Shown one piece after another: positions 46,006-55,480 of a DNA stretch of 64,000 nt. The DNA is from Verminephrobacter eiseniae EF01-2. Lineage in GTDB: Bacteria > Pseudomonadota > Gammaproteobacteria > Burkholderiales > Burkholderiaceae_C. The DNA lies in NCBI RefSeq assembly GCF_000015565.1, contig NC_008786.1, positions 744,001 through 808,000 on the forward strand, read 5' to 3'. The position numbers and the translations under genes are program-made. The notes below the pieces were generated by a model. The model did no database searches. It saw only the letters and a program-made list of their open reading frames with translations, and was not told where the DNA came from. Each line of letters starts with the position of its first letter. Within the stretch, counting starts at the first letter, position 1.

Positions 46006-46290
46006 TCAGGCTGCGAGCGACACGGCCGCGACAACGGCGCCTCGTTCCGCGGCGAAATACGACCGCGAACTTTGTGCGGCATTGCGCATGGTGTGCGAAA
46101 TGGGCATGGTCGCGGCGCTGACAAATAGCGGGGCGGCCTGGATCATGGCTGGGACCATAACCGAAAGCGATCGCGCCCGAAGCTGCTCGAGCACGTGTCT
46201 GATCCGACTGCTGCAGCTCTGGTGCTTCTTGGCGATCAGTCCGACGATCACGAGCGCCAGCACCAGGCCGAGCAATCCGAACACGCGCAT
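46006..46290 (-). CDS. small hypothetical membrane protein
   Basis: A 94-residue ORF: the first 24 residues (MRVFGLLGLVLALVIVGLIA) form a clear membrane helix followed by KKHQS. The remainder has little family character and may be in the wrong frame, since nearby DNA is decaying. It starts 1 bp past the stop of the PaiB-like gene and may be co-transcribed with it. Confidence 0.4.
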   Translation of the reverse strand: MRVFGLLGLVLALVIVGLIAKKHQSCSSRIRHVLEQLRARSLSVMVPAMIQAAPLFVSAATMPISHTMRNAAQSSRSYFAAERGAVVAAVSLAA

Positions 46291-46291
46291 T

Positions 46292-46927
46292 TCAGCTTCC
46301 CTGCGCCTCGGCATTCATGCCGAGCCGGTCCATCCACGCCGCCAGCGCCTGCTCGTCCGGCGTGCCGGCGCCGTACATGGCACGCATGCCCGCATGCGAT
46401 TCCCTGCGATGCTGGTTGATCTTGACCTTGCACTGCAGCGCAGTCACCTTCAGCTCGAAGCCGACGATGCCGTTCAGCATCTTGCGCTGGAACTCCTCGC
46501 CCAGGTCGCGCCACTGCTGCGCGTAAGCGGGCTCATGCTCGCCGATGAGCTTCTTGAGCAACACGTCTTTCTCCGTGGGCTCCTCGATCAGGCGGGCCTC
46601 GACCGTGCAATGCACCGCGAGGTAGTTCCACGTCGGCACACGCGCGAGGTCGGGATAGACCTGGGGCGACAGGTACGAATGCGGCCCGAGGAACGTGACG
46701 ACCGCCTGCGGCCGTGCCTGCAGGTAGCGCCAATGCGGGTTGGGCTTGGCGCAATGCCCCCACAACGCCAGTTGGTCGCTCTCGCCCGCCTCCGCCACCA
46801 GCGGCAGGTGCGTGACGAATGGCAGGCCGTCGGTGTCGTTCGAGATCAGGCTCGCGAACGGATGCGAGCGCATCAACTCCAGCGCGATGGCCGGGTCCTT
46901 GGCGTTGAACTGCGGGGGCATGTACAT
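46292..46927 (-). CDS. PaiB-like FMN-binding protein
   Basis: A 211-residue split-barrel flavoprotein of the PaiB/negative transcriptional regulator family: MYMPPQFNAKDPAIALELMR, FASLISNDTDGLPFVTHLPL and SPQVYPDLARVPTWNYLAVH. In Bacillus PaiB modulates sporulation genes; the role in betaproteobacteria is unclear. Confidence 0.88.
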   Translation of the reverse strand: MYMPPQFNAKDPAIALELMRSHPFASLISNDTDGLPFVTHLPLVAEAGESDQLALWGHCAKPNPHWRYLQARPQAVVTFLGPHSYLSPQVYPDLARVPTWNYLAVHCTVEARLIEEPTEKDVLLKKLIGEHEPAYAQQWRDLGEEFQRKMLNGIVGFELKVTALQCKVKINQHRRESHAGMRAMYGAGTPDEQALAAWMDRLGMNAEAQGS

Positions 46928-47141
46928 GGGGGGTTTTCCTCGTGGCGAACCCCGATTGTCCCCGAACCGGCCTATCTTGGGGTGATCTCGGTTTCCGTGC
47001 ATGTATGGACCCGGCGCCGATTGCAAGCTCTTTTCGGTGACGTAAAACGGTTTGCATGCATGTATACGGACGCGAAGCTGGGCTTCTCTGTCGTAGACGA
47101 ATCGAGCATATTTGCTCGGTGCGGGCTTCGGCTATCTGCGC

Positions 47142-47792
47142 TTACAGAGGATCAAGAATTGTGTGGGCAAGTACCAGGCATTCCCGGAAGGACATCCGGA
47201 AGGAGCTGGCTTCAATTTCGTCGAACTCGAGTTCTGCCATTTCCGCTCGGGCATCCAATCTCCGAAGAAAGGCTGCTGCGTGTCGTCGCATGAAGGGGCG
47301 CGCGACCTCGATTGCATCCGGCTCGAACGTGGCTACTGCGCAGAGGTCAAACAGGTCCCGTGCCTTGGCCTGATCGCCACGATGCCACATCTTCTTGGCA
47401 ATGATTTCGGCGGATGTTTCCACACGAATCGGACGCCGCTCGTACTCGACGATCTCAAAGTTCGGCGCCGTCAGCGGGGCTCCGACGACTACGTCAATCT
47501 CCCCTTCAGGCAGTTGAAGCTTGATGAACTCAGCGCTCTCTTCGTACTCGCTTGTGAGTTCCTCGGCTGGTCCACCGAGACGTGGATTCACATGTCCCAA
47601 GTACTGGGGATCGGGAACGAAAAGGTCAATATCTTTACTGAACCTGTGATCGAAACGCAGCATCAGCACTGTCCCGCCGCCGAAGGTCCATTGAGGTTCG
47701 ATGGTGGCTTCTTCCAGATGCAGCATCAGACCCAGAGCCTTGGGCCAAAGACTGCGCCACGACCCCTCCCGCCTGAAATCGACCTTCGTCAT
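47142..47792 (-). CDS. AbiEii-type nucleotidyltransferase toxin
   Basis: A 216-residue nucleotidyltransferase. GGGTVLMLRFDHRFSKDIDL (about 38-57) carries the GG and DxD motif. AEIIAKKMWHRGDQAKARDLFDL is the AbiEii/AbiGii C-terminal motif. Toxins of this type block growth through nucleotide transfer and can abort phage infection. The ATG at 47792 overlaps the antitoxin stop as ATGA. Confidence 0.82.
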   Translation of the reverse strand: MTKVDFRREGSWRSLWPKALGLMLHLEEATIEPQWTFGGGTVLMLRFDHRFSKDIDLFVPDPQYLGHVNPRLGGPAEELTSEYEESAEFIKLQLPEGEIDVVVGAPLTAPNFEIVEYERRPIRVETSAEIIAKKMWHRGDQAKARDLFDLCAVATFEPDAIEVARPFMRRHAAAFLRRLDARAEMAELEFDEIEASSFRMSFRECLVLAHTILDPL

Positions 47793-48304
47793 TGCCAGAG
47801 AAGCCTGTAGCACTGCAGTTCATGCGCCAGCTTTCGCATCTGGCTCCAGACCTGTGCCCTCGATATGGATTTTTCGGCATGGATCTCATCCACGACCTTT
47901 GCGAGCAGCGAGACTGGCGCCTCGTCCAGCATCACTTGCAGATGCGGTCTGATCCGCGGAGGTGCCTCACCTGTGAGAAGCGCCACCTCCAATTGCTTGG
48001 CAGTCATCGCCTGTCCATAGCTGATGCTGGCCGTGGCCGCGGCACGCTCCATCGCCGATCGACTCGGGGGTGCATTTTTTCGGGAAGAGGACCGCGCCGC
48101 ATTCACGTTGACGTTCATCGACAGGCCTATGGATTCCAACAGAGCCACAGCCTTCGCTATGCTGAGATTGGCGATGGACCGGTTCTCCACGGTATTGACG
48201 GTCGAGCGTGAAAGTCCACTGAGACGAGCAAGAAGATCTTGGGTGAGGCCCATCTCCGTTCTGCGAACGCGAACGGCCTTGCCAATTTCGTCAAGAGTGG
48301 ACAT
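47789..48304 (-). CDS. XRE-domain antitoxin of the AbiEii-type pair
   Basis: A 171-residue protein: N-terminal helix-turn-helix (residues 5-60; RRTEMGLTQDLLARLSG, SRSTVNTVENRS) and a C-terminal helical region (KQLEVALLTGEAP) that may contact the toxin. It would repress the operon and neutralise the toxin without touching it in a type IV scheme, as known for AbiEi; here the HTH is of XRE type, unlike AbiEi, so assignment is by position. Confidence 0.78.
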   Translation of the reverse strand: MSTLDEIGKAVRVRRTEMGLTQDLLARLSGLSRSTVNTVENRSIANLSIAKAVALLESIGLSMNVNVNAARSSSRKNAPPSRSAMERAAATASISYGQAMTAKQLEVALLTGEAPPRIRPHLQVMLDEAPVSLLAKVVDEIHAEKSISRAQVWSQMRKLAHELQCYRLLWQ

Positions 48305-48581
48305 GCGTCGATCTTGCCCTCAAACTTCTTGATGTGCAATATATTCGACATCAGGTGTGAGTGATTGTCGGCAAGATCCTCGCTCGCTCATCGCGCGCCA
48401 ATTGCCTTGATCGATCCCTGAGTGCCGCGAACGCTTGCACACGCGCGTGGCTGGATGGCTGGACGGGCCGTCATGCGAAAGGTTGGAGTCCTAAGCACCA
48501 CCGGGACGCGCTGCTCGAAATCCACGTGTAGTGAGCGCGCATTCCGATGCCGGCTTTTTTGGGGAGGCTCGTTTCGACGGA
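48305..48581. other. intergenic region
   Basis: About 280 bp between the antitoxin start and the end of the ABC ATPase gene. No gene or terminator is clear; this is the boundary between the mosaic and the catabolic island. Confidence 0.35.
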
Positions 48582-49316
48582 TCAGTGCTGGAGAATTTTC
48601 GAGAGGAACTGCTGCGCGCGGTCGGAGCGCGCTGCCGGGTTGCCGAAGAACTCTTCCTTCGGGCAGTCTTCGACGATGCTGCCGCGATCCATGAAGATCA
48701 CGCGGTTGGCCACCTTGCGCGCAAAGCCCATCTCGTGCGTCACGCACATCATGGTCATCCCTTCGCAAGCCAGCTGAACCATCACGTCGAGCACCTCGTT
48801 GACCATCTCGGGGTCGAGCGCGGAGGTGGGCTCATCGAACAGCATGGCGATCGGGTCCATGGCCAGCGCGCGAGCAATGGCCACGCGCTGTTGCTGGCCG
48901 CCCGACAGCTGCGACGGGAACTTGTGTGAATGGGCTTTCATGCCCACGCGCTCGAGCAGCACCATGGAGCGCGCGCGCGCCTCGCTCGACGAACGCTTGA
49001 GCACTTTGATTTGCGCGATCGACAGGTTCTGCTCGATCGACAGGTGGGGAAACAGCTCGAAATGCTGGAACACCATGCCCACGCGCGAGCGCAGCCGGTT
49101 GAGATCGATCTTCGGATCGCCCGCCGAGGTTCCGTCGACCGTGATGTCGCCTTTCTGGAAGGGCTCCAGCGCGTTCACGCACTTGATCAACGTGGACTTG
49201 CCCGAACCCGAAGGCCCGCAGACCACGAGGACTTCGCCTTTGCGGATGCTCGTCGTGCAATCGGTCAGCACCTGAAAAGCGCCGTACCACTTGCTCACTC
49301 GATTGATTTCGATCAT
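48582..49316 (-). CDS. polar amino-acid-type ABC transporter ATPase
   Basis: A 244-residue ATPase with Walker [10 protein letters not shown] (34-42), signature [12 protein letters not shown] and Walker [14 protein letters not shown], closest in form to GlnQ/HisP ATPases. Its likely membrane and binding partners lie 6 kb away on the other strand (54603-56206), so one transporter is split between two divergent operons. Overlaps the M20 stop as ATGA. Confidence 0.92.
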   Translation of the reverse strand: MIEINRVSKWYGAFQVLTDCTTSIRKGEVLVVCGPSGSGKSTLIKCVNALEPFQKGDITVDGTSAGDPKIDLNRLRSRVGMVFQHFELFPHLSIEQNLSIAQIKVLKRSSSEARARSMVLLERVGMKAHSHKFPSQLSGGQQQRVAIARALAMDPIAMLFDEPTSALDPEMVNEVLDVMVQLACEGMTMMCVTHEMGFARKVANRVIFMDRGSIVEDCPKEEFFGNPAARSDRAQQFLSKILQH

Positions 49317-50587
49317 CGGGTTTCCTTTGGCAGGGCCATGAGATGCAAAAGCGTGTGGGCGACCACGAGGGTCGCCTTGCGCAGTTCGTCGAGGGGGACG
49401 CGCTCGTCGGCGCGGTGGCCGTTGGCTTCGAGCAGCGATTCGGGGCCGGCGCCGTACATCACGGTCGGAATACCGGCTTCGCTGTACAGGCGCGCGTCGG
49501 TGTACAGCGGCACGCCGATCGTGGTCACGGGCTTGCCCATGACCTGCGTCGCCTCGCGGCACATCAGTGCGGAAAATTCCGCCGCACCGGGTGCGGGTAC
49601 GAACGGGCGGGCCAGCAGGATCTGACGGATCTCGACCGAGATGCCGGCCAGCGCGGCGCAGGCGTCCTCGATGACCTGCCGCAGTTCGGCCTCGACCGCT
49701 TCGGGCGACTCCTCCGGCACGATGCGGCGGTCGATGCGCAAGCTCAGCGTGTCGGCCACCACGTTGGTGTTGATGCCGCCCTCGATCAGGCCGACCACCA
49801 TCGTCGGAAGCGCGATGCCGGGTGTCTTCGAGGGCCTGTCCACGAGTTGGTCACGGTAGCGGTAGAGAGCGGGCAGCAGGGCGGCCGCGGCTTCGATGGC
49901 GTCGGCGCCTGTCTCGGGCCGCGCGGCATGCGCCGATTTGCCGCGCAGGATCACTTCCAGGTGCAAGCAACCGTTGTGCGCCACGACGACATGGTGCGAG
50001 AAGGCCGCGGAGATCACGTAGTCGGGACGGCTCAGCCCCTGCGAAAGAATCCAGCCAGGGCCGGTCATGCCCCCGGTTTCTTCGTCGTAGGTCAAGTGCA
50101 GTTCGACGGTTCCGGCCAGCGGCGTGCCGCTTGCGTGCAGTTGTTTGAGCGCGCGCAGCGCGAAGGCATAGGTGGTGAAATCCGACTTCGAGACCGCCGC
50201 GCCGCGCCCGTACAGCCAGCCGTCGCGCACCTCGCCGCTGTAGGGCGAGCCCGTCCAGCCGGCGCCCGGCGGCACGACATCGCCGTGCGCATTGAGGGCG
50301 ATCACCGGGCCATCGCCGAAACGCTCGCGCACAATGAGATTGGTCACGCTGCGCATGCCGTGCTGCTGCGCGAATTCCGCTGGCACAGCGTGGCGCTCGA
50401 CCACCAGGTCCATGCCCTCGAGCAGGCGCGCCGCCACCTCGGCATGCGGCGCGCAATCGCCGGGCGGATTGTCGGATGGGCATTGCACCAGCTGAGCCAG
50501 GGTCTGGACCTGGCTGTCGAAGTGGGTGTCGATGAATTGGCGCAGCACGTCGCGTGCATGGGCCTGGGTGTGGGAGGGATCAGTCAT
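49313..50587 (-). CDS. M20-family metallo-amidohydrolase (ArgE/DapE-like)
   Basis: A 424-residue two-zinc enzyme: [12 protein letters not shown] (His and Asp ligand), YDEETGGM (catalytic Glu pair) and a dimerisation domain with [18 protein letters not shown]. Members remove acyl or succinyl groups from amino acids. Beside a hydantoinase-like enzyme and a flavoprotein, it could finish an N-acyl or N-carbamoyl amino-acid pathway, but its substrate is not readable. Confidence 0.88.
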   Translation of the reverse strand: MTDPSHTQAHARDVLRQFIDTHFDSQVQTLAQLVQCPSDNPPGDCAPHAEVAARLLEGMDLVVERHAVPAEFAQQHGMRSVTNLIVRERFGDGPVIALNAHGDVVPPGAGWTGSPYSGEVRDGWLYGRGAAVSKSDFTTYAFALRALKQLHASGTPLAGTVELHLTYDEETGGMTGPGWILSQGLSRPDYVISAAFSHHVVVAHNGCLHLEVILRGKSAHAARPETGADAIEAAAALLPALYRYRDQLVDRPSKTPGIALPTMVVGLIEGGINTNVVADTLSLRIDRRIVPEESPEAVEAELRQVIEDACAALAGISVEIRQILLARPFVPAPGAAEFSALMCREATQVMGKPVTTIGVPLYTDARLYSEAGIPTVMYGAGPESLLEANGHRADERVPLDELRKATLVVAHTLLHLMALPKETR

Positions 50588-50596
50588 GGGGCTCCA

Positions 50597-53548
50597 TCAA
50601 AGAAATCGGTCGATTCGAAAAGGCGTGATGTCGATGTCCGTGCGCCCGTGCACGATCAGGTCGGTGACCAGGCGCGCGGCAATGGGCGCCAGGGTGTAGC
50701 CGTTGGAAGTGACGGCGTTGTAGAAGCCCGGCACACCGGGCACATCACCCAGGATAGGGGCGCCGTCGATGTTGACGTTCATGCCGGCCCAGCAGCGAAC
50801 CATGTGCAGGCCGCTCACGGCCGGCAGCACCTGGCGCGCGACCCACAGCCCGCCCTCGATGCTGTCGCGTTCGGCGCGGTTCAACCGCATGCCTTCATGA
50901 AAAGCCGCAGTCCAGCCACCGCCGATGATCAGGCCGCCGGTGGCCGCCTGCTTGAGGCTCAGGTGCCGGTCGGCATGCGCCACCAGATGGTTGACCAGCG
51001 GCGGCGCGGGCTCGGTCACGATCATCTGCAGCGGTGCACCCTTGACGGGAATCTGCACGCCGAGCATGTCGCCAACCTTGCTGGACCATGCGCCGCTGGC
51101 GTTCACCACGCGGCTGGCATGGATGACGCCGCGCGAGGTATGGACCACGAAGCCGCCGCCGCCCGGTCGGCGCTCGATCTGGCGTACATCGCAGCCGCGC
51201 AGGAAGCGTGCGCCCTGCTGCTGCGCGAGGGAGGCCACGGCATAGGTCGCGCGCAGCGGGTTGATCTTGCCCTCCATGGGGCAGAGCTCGGCGCCCAGGA
51301 GCTTTGGCGACAGGGCCGGGGACAGACGGCGCAGCGTGGCGGCGTCGATGACTTGCGCGTCGATGCCGTGGCTGCGTTCCAGTGCGGCCTTGGCCTCGAT
51401 GAACCGCATGCCGGCGTCGGTGTCGGCCACCATCAGTCCCCCGGTGATCTTGATCTCCAGGTCTTCGCCGGACGCGGCCTCGATCTCCTGCCACAGCCGC
51501 ACGGACATGGGGCCCAGCGGCAGCGTGGCCGCGGCCGGGCCGCCGCCTTCCTGCGCCTTGGCGCCGAAATCAAAGGACAGCAACTGCACGTGCAGGCTGC
51601 CCGCATTGGCGCCCGAGGCCTGGAGGTTGATGTCGTCGCGGTCGACCACCGTCACGTCCTGGCCCGCCTTCGACAGATAGTGGCCGAGACAGGAGCCGAG
51701 CACGCCGGCGCCGATGACCAGCACGTCGGTGCGCAGGGTGTCGAAGGGCGCGTGTTCGACCGGGCGCGCGAGATTCGGCGTGATGGCCGGCTTGTGGCCG
51801 CCCCATTCGGGCTTCTCGAAGCCCAGCGCGCCGGCCGGCACGGGCTTGGCCGGCGGACGCGGCGCGAAGTACTGCTCGACCTCCAGCGGTCGCCCCGTCA
51901 TCTCGCTCACCAGCTTGGCGGCCGTGACCGCGCAGTAGCGGCCTTGGCAGCGGCCCATGCCCAGCCGTGTGTTGCGCTTGAGCGCTGCCAGCGTATCGCG
52001 GCCCGCACGGATCTGCTCGCGCACCGAGCCGAAGCTGATCTCCTCGCAGCGGCACAGCAGCGTGTCATCGCTGACGGCATTCAGTGCCACGGGGGGGGTC
52101 TCGTACAGCGACCAGAGCGCCCGCTGGAAGCACTCGGCCCGCCGGAGTTGGGCCGCCGTCCGGTCGCGAGGCGCCGTGGGTGGCGTTGGAAAACCGAGCT
52201 TGCGCGCCGCGGCCCGACCGGCCAGCGTGCCGCGTGCCAACGCGACGCGCGCGCCACCCATGTCTGCACCGTCGCCGACCACGAAGACATCCGCCAGGCT
52301 GGTGGCGCCGTCTTCGGCGGTCACGGTCGCGAGATAGCCGAGGTGCCGGTCGACCACGCGATGTTCGCAGCCCAGCATGCGTGCGAGTTCGGTCGAGGGG
52401 ATGAAGCCGTAGCCCAGGCACAGCGTGTCGGCCTCGAAGCGTAGCACTGGCGATGCAGTGGGCTGGCCTCCATCGTCCACCTGCACGGCTTGCACTGTCC
52501 GCAGTTCGCTGTCCCCTTCGGCTGCCACTACCGCGTGTCGCCACAGTACCGGGACCTTGTGCGCGCGCAGTTGCCGCAGGTAGCCCCAGCCCTGGCGCAC
52601 CAGGTCGGGCGCAGTGCGGGCAGTGGTCAGCAGTTGGCGCCAATCGCGCGCCGAGGGGCGGGCCGCCGATTCGAGCACCGCGACCACGTGCGCACCGCCG
52701 GCCAGCAGTTCCGCGGCAAGTTGCAGGTTGAGCGGGCCGTTGCCCGCGATCACCACGCGCCGGCCCGGTGCCACCCGGTAGGCCCGCGCCAGTGTTTGTG
52801 CGGCGCCGGTCGTCATCACTCCGGGCAACGTCCAGCCGGGAATGGGAACGGGCCGCTCGTAGGCACCTGGTGCGATCACCAGTTGCCGGCACCGGATGTG
52901 GGTGGCCCGCCCGGCAATCAGCGCGCTGACTTCATGTGCCGAGAACGCGGCCCAGACCTGTGCGCCCTGCGCGATGGTCACGCCGGCCGCGCGCACGTCG
53001 CGTTCAAGTGCCAAGCCCTGGGCGAACTGGCGATCTGCAGGGCGGGGCGCGTGGTGTGAAGGGGCCAGCGGCTTGTAGAACTGCCCGCCGGACTGCAGCC
53101 GCTCGTCGAGCACCAGCACGCTGGCCCCGGCTTGCCGCGCGGCCAGTGCCGCCGACAGGCCGGCCGGTCCGGCGCCGACCACCAGTACATCGATGTCTTG
53201 CTCGGTCGGCTCCGCGTCAGCGGGCGGGGTCAGCGGCTGCAAAGGGTCGGCGGACGTGCCCGCCGGTATGGTCGACCGGATCTGCTGGCCGTCTGCCACC
53301 TTGGTCAGGCAGGCGCGCTGGCTGGCCACCCCGTCGACCGTCACCAGGCAGTCGAAGCAGGCGCCCATGCCGCAGTAAAGACCGCGGCGTTCGCCCTCGC
53401 GCGTGTGCCGCATCTGGCGGATGTGGCTGGCCGCCAGTGCGGCTGCCACGGTCTCGCCCTCGAGGCCATCAACGGCCTGGCCGTCGTACCAGAAGCGGAT
53501 CGGCCGGCCGCCGGTGGCAATGGAGCAGTGAGTCAGTCTGGCGCTCAT
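50597..53548 (-). CDS. three-module FAD/[2Fe-2S] oxidoreductase fusion (HcnA-HcnB-HcnC/LhpBEF-like)
   Basis: A 983-residue protein that joins parts normally on three chains. Residues 1-110 are a ferredoxin-like module with Cys 59, 64, 67 and 80 (CGMGACFDC). Residues 118-480 are an FAD/NAD-type flavoprotein (VLVVGAGPAGLSAALAARQA), followed by a BFD-like [2Fe-2S] module with CRC near 500 and CQGRYC near 535. From about 612 a second FAD domain of the D-amino-acid-oxidase type begins (VLVIGAGVLGSCLGHYLSKA). The separate counterparts form opine oxidases, hydrogen cyanide synthase and D-hydroxyproline dehydrogenases. An N-linked amino acid or opine substrate is likely. First gene of its operon, after a 104-bp divergent region. 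Confidence 0.88.
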   Translation of the reverse strand: MSARLTHCSIATGGRPIRFWYDGQAVDGLEGETVAAALAASHIRQMRHTREGERRGLYCGMGACFDCLVTVDGVASQRACLTKVADGQQIRSTIPAGTSADPLQPLTPPADAEPTEQDIDVLVVGAGPAGLSAALAARQAGASVLVLDERLQSGGQFYKPLAPSHHAPRPADRQFAQGLALERDVRAAGVTIAQGAQVWAAFSAHEVSALIAGRATHIRCRQLVIAPGAYERPVPIPGWTLPGVMTTGAAQTLARAYRVAPGRRVVIAGNGPLNLQLAAELLAGGAHVVAVLESAARPSARDWRQLLTTARTAPDLVRQGWGYLRQLRAHKVPVLWRHAVVAAEGDSELRTVQAVQVDDGGQPTASPVLRFEADTLCLGYGFIPSTELARMLGCEHRVVDRHLGYLATVTAEDGATSLADVFVVGDGADMGGARVALARGTLAGRAAARKLGFPTPPTAPRDRTAAQLRRAECFQRALWSLYETPPVALNAVSDDTLLCRCEEISFGSVREQIRAGRDTLAALKRNTRLGMGRCQGRYCAVTAAKLVSEMTGRPLEVEQYFAPRPPAKPVPAGALGFEKPEWGGHKPAITPNLARPVEHAPFDTLRTDVLVIGAGVLGSCLGHYLSKAGQDVTVVDRDDINLQASGANAGSLHVQLLSFDFGAKAQEGGGPAAATLPLGPMSVRLWQEIEAASGEDLEIKITGGLMVADTDAGMRFIEAKAALERSHGIDAQVIDAATLRRLSPALSPKLLGAELCPMEGKINPLRATYAVASLAQQQGARFLRGCDVRQIERRPGGGGFVVHTSRGVIHASRVVNASGAWSSKVGDMLGVQIPVKGAPLQMIVTEPAPPLVNHLVAHADRHLSLKQAATGGLIIGGGWTAAFHEGMRLNRAERDSIEGGLWVARQVLPAVSGLHMVRCWAGMNVNIDGAPILGDVPGVPGFYNAVTSNGYTLAPIAARLVTDLIVHGRTDIDITPFRIDRFL

Positions 53549-53590
53549 GGACAAGGTGCGAAGCAAAAAAACTGCTTTAATATACGCAAC

Positions 53591-53602
53591 GTATACGTAT
53601 AC
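53591..53602. promoter_or_regulatory. GTATACGTATAC operator-like palindrome in the divergent promoter
   Basis: A perfect 12-bp palindrome in a short AT-rich stretch (TATACGCAACGTATACG), 43 bp from the flavoprotein start and 51 bp from the DapA-like start. FCD-type GntR regulators bind related ATTGTATACAAT-like sequences, and one is encoded at 57906-58592. It likely controls both divergent operons. Confidence 0.6.
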
Positions 53603-53652
53603 TAATCGCACACAAGCATTTCGTCATCCGATTTTTTACCGAGAACCGACCC

Positions 53653-54549
53653 ATGACAGCGTTCCGAGGCACCTATACGGTGCTGATCACCCCGATGACC
53701 GCCGACGGCAAGCACGTGGACGTGCCTGCGCTCAAGAAGCTGGTCAACTGGCAGATTGAAGAGGGCATCCACGGGCTGATTCCGCTGGGAAGCACCGGCG
53801 AGTTTCTGTCGTTGACGCCCGAAGAGCGGCAACTGGTGATTGCGACCTGCGTGCAGACCAGCGCAAAACGCGTGCCCGTTCTGATCGGCACCGGTGCGGA
53901 GTGGACCGACGAGTGCGTGCGGCTGAGCCGCGAGGCCGAGACCATGGGCGCCGACGGCGTGATGATCATTCCGCCGTTCTACAGCTCGCCCACCGACGAC
54001 GAGCTGTTCGAGCACTACCGAAAGGTGGGCGAGGCGATCAACGTGCCGATCATGGTCTACAACAACCCGGCCACGGCCAATGTGGACCTGAAGCCCGAGT
54101 TGGTGGCGCGCCTGTCGCGCATCGACAACTGCAAGTACATCAAGGAGTCGACGCTCGAGGTCACGCGGGTGCGCGACATCATCGAGCTGTGCGGCGACCG
54201 CATGACGGTGTTCGCGGGCATCCTCGGCTACGAATCGTTCTGGCTTGGCGCGCAAGGCTGGGTGGCTGTCTGCTCCAACCTGATTCCGAAGATGTCGGCC
54301 CGCCTGTTCGAACTGGTGGCCGACGAGCGGGACATGCCTGCTGCGCTGGCGCTCTACAAGCAGATGCTGCCGATCGTGCGCTGGGTCGGCGGCCACCGCT
54401 ATGTCGCGGCCTCGAAGGACGGCCTCTCGATGATGGGTCTGCCCGTGGGCAAGCCGCGCGCGCCGCGCCTGCCCCTGCCCGAAGCCGATGCCGTAGACCT
54501 GCGGCGCGCCCTCGACCGGCTCGGCCTGCTCGACTCCATCGCGCGCTGA
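53653..54549 (+). CDS. DapA-family lyase/synthase
   Basis: A 298-residue class I aldolase-fold enzyme. The pyruvate-binding GSTGE (46-50), catalytic Tyr in VYNNP (about 136) and Schiff-base Lys in KYIKES (about 164) are intact. Relatives include N-acetylneuraminate lyase, KDG aldolase and LhpC deaminase of hydroxyproline breakdown. Next to a D-hydroxyproline-dehydrogenase-like fusion the last is attractive, but no proline epimerase is in the window, so the substrate is open. Confidence 0.9.
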   Translation: MTAFRGTYTVLITPMTADGKHVDVPALKKLVNWQIEEGIHGLIPLGSTGEFLSLTPEERQLVIATCVQTSAKRVPVLIGTGAEWTDECVRLSREAETMGADGVMIIPPFYSSPTDDELFEHYRKVGEAINVPIMVYNNPATANVDLKPELVARLSRIDNCKYIKESTLEVTRVRDIIELCGDRMTVFAGILGYESFWLGAQGWVAVCSNLIPKMSARLFELVADERDMPAALALYKQMLPIVRWVGGHRYVAASKDGLSMMGLPVGKPRAPRLPLPEADAVDLRRALDRLGLLDSIAR

Positions 54550-54602
54550 GCGCCGTTTTCTCGCTTCCCTTCGCCTCGTTCCACCTTCACCAGGAAATCA
54601 CC

Positions 54603-55433
54603 ATGAAACTGCTTCCCGCTGTCGCTTCGGTCGCTGCTCTTTTCATTCTCGGGATGGGGGCCGCAAACGCCCAGGCCTGCAAGTCGCCGGTGCCCGACGC
54701 CGCGCTGGTGAAGAAGGGCACGCTGATCATGTCGGTCAACCCGACCCTGCCGCCGATGCAGTTCGTCGACCAGACCGGTGCGCTCAAGGGCATGCGGGTC
54801 GAACTGGGCGAGGCCATCGCCAAGCGCCTGTGCCTCACGCCCGAGTACGTGCGCATCGAGTTCTCGGCCATGATCCCGGGCCTGCAGGCCGGTCGCTGGG
54901 ACATCATCAACACCGGCATCTTCTACACCGACGAGCGCGCCAAGCTCATGCAGATGCTGCCTTACGAAGACCAGGCCATCAGCATCAGCACTGCCAGGGG
55001 CAACCCGCTGAAGATCAACAAGCCCGAGGACCTGTCGGGCAAGAGCATCGGCGTGGAGATCGGCGGCTTCGAAGAGCGCAAGGCGCGCGAACTCGACAAG
55101 CAACTGACCGACAAGGGCCTCAAGGGCATGACCATCCGCACCTTCGAGAACTTCGCGATGGCCTTCCAGTCGCTGCGCGCCGGCCAGGTCGAGGTGGCGC
55201 TGTCGATCGACTCCACCGGTGCCGAATACCAAAAGCGCGGCGACTTCGACCGTGTGCTGCACGGCCTGTTCCCCACGCCGGTGGCGTTGGCCGCCAAGAA
55301 CAAGGAACTGTCGATCGCGGTGGCCAAGGTGCTCAACGACATGAAGGCCGACGGTTCCCTCAACAAGCTGCTCGACCAGTACGGCGTGAAGGCGACCGAC
55401 GGCACCGTGCTCGTCAAGGGACCGGCGAGCTGA
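54603..55433 (+). CDS. ABC transporter periplasmic binding protein, family 3
   Basis: A 276-residue binding protein: Sec signal ending in ANAQA, then LIMSVNPTLPPMQFVDQTGA, FSAMIPGLQAGRWDIINTGI and GFEERKARELDKQL. Family-3 proteins deliver polar amino acids or opines to GlnP-type permeases. AGGA before the ATG. Confidence 0.9.
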   Translation: MKLLPAVASVAALFILGMGAANAQACKSPVPDAALVKKGTLIMSVNPTLPPMQFVDQTGALKGMRVELGEAIAKRLCLTPEYVRIEFSAMIPGLQAGRWDIINTGIFYTDERAKLMQMLPYEDQAISISTARGNPLKINKPEDLSGKSIGVEIGGFEERKARELDKQLTDKGLKGMTIRTFENFAMAFQSLRAGQVEVALSIDSTGAEYQKRGDFDRVLHGLFPTPVALAAKNKELSIAVAKVLNDMKADGSLNKLLDQYGVKATDGTVLVKGPAS

Positions 55434-55480
55434 GCGCGCGGCGCTTTCTCGTCACCGACTTCGTCAACGAAGGAACTTCC

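Noticed and set aside
49343..52444. 1033-residue plus-strand ORF opposite the M20 and flavoprotein genes
   Set aside because: Antisense shadow over two well-supported genes.
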